Assembly (NCBI GenBank): GCA_013178015.1
Contig: JABLXR010000024.1
Span: 25,284-89,283 of the forward strand
Direction: 5' to 3'
DNA from: Anaerolineae bacterium
Lineage (GTDB): Bacteria > Chloroflexota > Anaerolineae > DRVO01
Length of the DNA stretch: 64,000 nucleotides
The notes below the pieces were generated by a model. It had not been told where the DNA came from. It worked only from the letters and a program-made list of their open reading frames with translations, and searched no databases. A program made the translations under genes and the position numbers. Below are positions 62,780 through 64,000 of this stretch, piece by piece. Numbering within the stretch: the stretch's first letter is position 1; each line of letters opens with the position of its first letter.

Positions 62780-63733
62780 ATGAATCGAGACCTGAAAGCA
62801 TACCTCATCCGCAAACGGCGCCGACCCCGGGGCGGCAGCCGTGCCGGCCTCTTCGCCGGAGTGGCCACCGGGGTAGCCACCGGTAGCATCGCCGCCTTCC
62901 TGGTCGCCATCGCCCTCTCGGTGGCTTCCGTCATCGGCTCCGCCGTGGCCGTCTACGCCTACTTCGCCCGGGACCTGCCCGACCCGGGGGAGATCGAGCG
63001 CGTCGAAGACCAGTTCAAGACGGTCAAGATCTACGACCGGACCGGCAGACATCTGCTCTACGAGGTGGCTGACCCCCGCGGTGACCGGACCTACGTCCCC
63101 CTGGATCAGATACCGCTCTACATCCAGCAGGCGACCATCGCCATGGAGGACAAGAACTTCTACACCAACCCCGGCATTGACCTCGAGGGCATCGGCCGTG
63201 CCTTCCTCTCCAACCTGAGAGGCGAGAGCGTCCAGGGCGGCAGCACCTTGACGGTGCAACTGGTGAAGAACGTGCTCATCCCCGCCGAGGAGCGCTACCA
63301 GATCAACTACGCCCGCAAGATCAAGGAGGCCATCTTGGCCCTCGAGATCTCCCGCCGCTACCCTGGCCGGGAAGGCAAGGATCGCATCCTAGAGTGGTAC
63401 CTGAACAGCAACTTCTACGGCAACCATGCCTACGGCATCGAGGCGGCCGCTCGCGTCTACTTCGGCAAGCACGTGCAGGAGCTGACCCTGGCTGAGGCGG
63501 CCATGCTGGTGCACATCCCCCAGTATCCAGGCATGAACCCCATAGACAACCCGGATGTGGCCAAGCGGCGCCAGGAGATCGTCCTCGACACTATGGTGCG
63601 CCAGGGGTATCTAGAGCCGGAGCAAGCATACGCCGCCAAGCAGGAAGAGCTCGTCATCCGGCCGCCCACCGAGAGGTACGAGATCCAGGCTCCCCACTTC
63701 GCCATCTACGTGCGCGACCTGCTGGAGCGCTAG
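62780..63733 (+). CDS. Class A penicillin-binding protein, transglycosylase part (interrupted by TAG)
   Basis: The 317-aa frame has a basic cytosolic start, one membrane segment (about residues 25-65) and a glycosyltransferase-51 domain: MEDKNFYTNPGIDLEGIGRA (EDxxF motif), GGSTLTVQLVKNVL, RKIKEAILALEISRRY and FYGNHAYGIEAAARVYFGKH. It ends EIQAPHFAIYVRDLLER at TAG 63731-63733, exactly at the linker to the transpeptidase domain, after which the same frame continues with PBP sequence. The conserved HxG after EDxxF is NPG here. It polymerises lipid II at the membrane if functional. Confidence 0.85.
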   Translation: MNRDLKAYLIRKRRRPRGGSRAGLFAGVATGVATGSIAAFLVAIALSVASVIGSAVAVYAYFARDLPDPGEIERVEDQFKTVKIYDRTGRHLLYEVADPRGDRTYVPLDQIPLYIQQATIAMEDKNFYTNPGIDLEGIGRAFLSNLRGESVQGGSTLTVQLVKNVLIPAEERYQINYARKIKEAILALEISRRYPGREGKDRILEWYLNSNFYGNHAYGIEAAARVYFGKHVQELTLAEAAMLVHIPQYPGMNPIDNPDVAKRRQEIVLDTMVRQGYLEPEQAYAAKQEELVIRPPTERYEIQAPHFAIYVRDLLER

Positions 63734-63744
63734 TACGGCGAGGC

Positions 63745-64000
63745 CATGTATCGCCGTGGCCTTCGGGTCTACACCACCCTGGACCTGGACATCCAGAACA
63801 TGGCTCAGGAGGTGGCCGCCCGGAAGATCGCGGAGTACGGCGTGCCCAACAACGCCAACATCGCCGCTGTGGTGATCCTCCGGCCCCAGACAGGCGAGAT
63901 CTTAGCCATAGTGGGCAGCGTGGACTACTACAACGGGGCGATAGACGGGCAGGTCAACATGGCCCTGGCGCCTCGCCAGCCGGGGTCCTCCTTCAAGCCC
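63745..64000 (+). CDS. Class A penicillin-binding protein, transpeptidase start (cut by window end)
   Basis: After the TAG the same frame continues YGEAMYRRGLRVYTTLDLD, AAVVILRPQTGEILAIVGSV and NMALAPRQPGSSFKP up to the window edge. RGLRVYTTLD and PGSSFKP are standard PBP1 linker and pre-SxxK features. ATG 63745 could be an internal start but has no ribosome site. It is best read as the second half of the gene at 62780. Confidence 0.75.

Overview
The window is about 64 kb of high-GC bacterial chromosome with strong G/C third-position bias. It most resembles a Chloroflexota (Anaerolineae-like) genome. That is an inference from style: lipoproteins with an EKVVEKEVTVI-type or P/T-rich linker after the lipobox, many sugar ABC operons, Gfo/Idh/MocA oxidoreductases and TIM-barrel isomerases, non-pyrrolysine MttB and UroD-like proteins, and several hybrid histidine kinases. 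No rRNA, tRNA, prophage, transposase or CRISPR array was seen.

Layout. 1-10 kb: 5' end of tsaB, a large sensor kinase whose phospho-acceptor His is Arg, ychF, a ygbA-like gene, a PfkB kinase/creatininase pair, a VapBC pair, a Cys-rich small protein and a CaiB-type CoA transferase. 9.9-10.7 kb: two tandem-repeat arrays. 10.9-16.2 kb (minus): a sugar ABC operon (binding protein, two permeases) followed by two tandem QueG-like Fe-S proteins. 16.4-19.7 kb: a regulator with an unusual domain mix, convergent with and overlapping a hybrid kinase. 19.9-25.5 kb: sugar isomerases, Gfo/Idh oxidoreductase, NagB-like deaminase, amidohydrolase and PhnP-like hydrolase, a probable amino-sugar or polyol catabolic region. 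26-30.8 kb: moxR-DUF58-DUF4129, then tsaD. 31-35 kb: an unknown TIM-barrel-like protein, a UroD-like protein, a small protein and selA. 35.7-42.5 kb: a second sugar ABC operon, a membrane spermidine-synthase-like protein and an isomerase. 42.7-44.8 kb: a two-component pair. 44.8-55.4 kb (minus): dehydrogenase, M24 peptidase, a 1399-aa PAS/GAF hybrid kinase, a frameshifted UroD-like gene and two oligopeptide permeases. 56-64 kb: an MttB-type methyltransferase with a decayed corrinoid-protein gene, Gfo/Idh oxidoreductase, FtsK, a methyltransferase, a DUF433 antitoxin with a truncated toxin, and a PBP1-type gene broken by an in-frame amber codon.

The most unusual signal is non-coding. At least seven intergenic gaps hold arrays of very short tandem repeats (7-, 9- or 10-mers); six of the seven are arranged head-to-head as long imperfect hairpins. 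Sequences differ but architecture is the same, and the arrays usually sit at gene 3' ends. At one convergent junction both genes take their stop codons from the array.

Second theme: decay. Broken or orphaned genes include the UroD-like frameshift, the mttC remnant, a 13-codon toxin stub, the PBP amber codon and two short coding-like fragments. Assembly error cannot be separated from real decay by reading alone.
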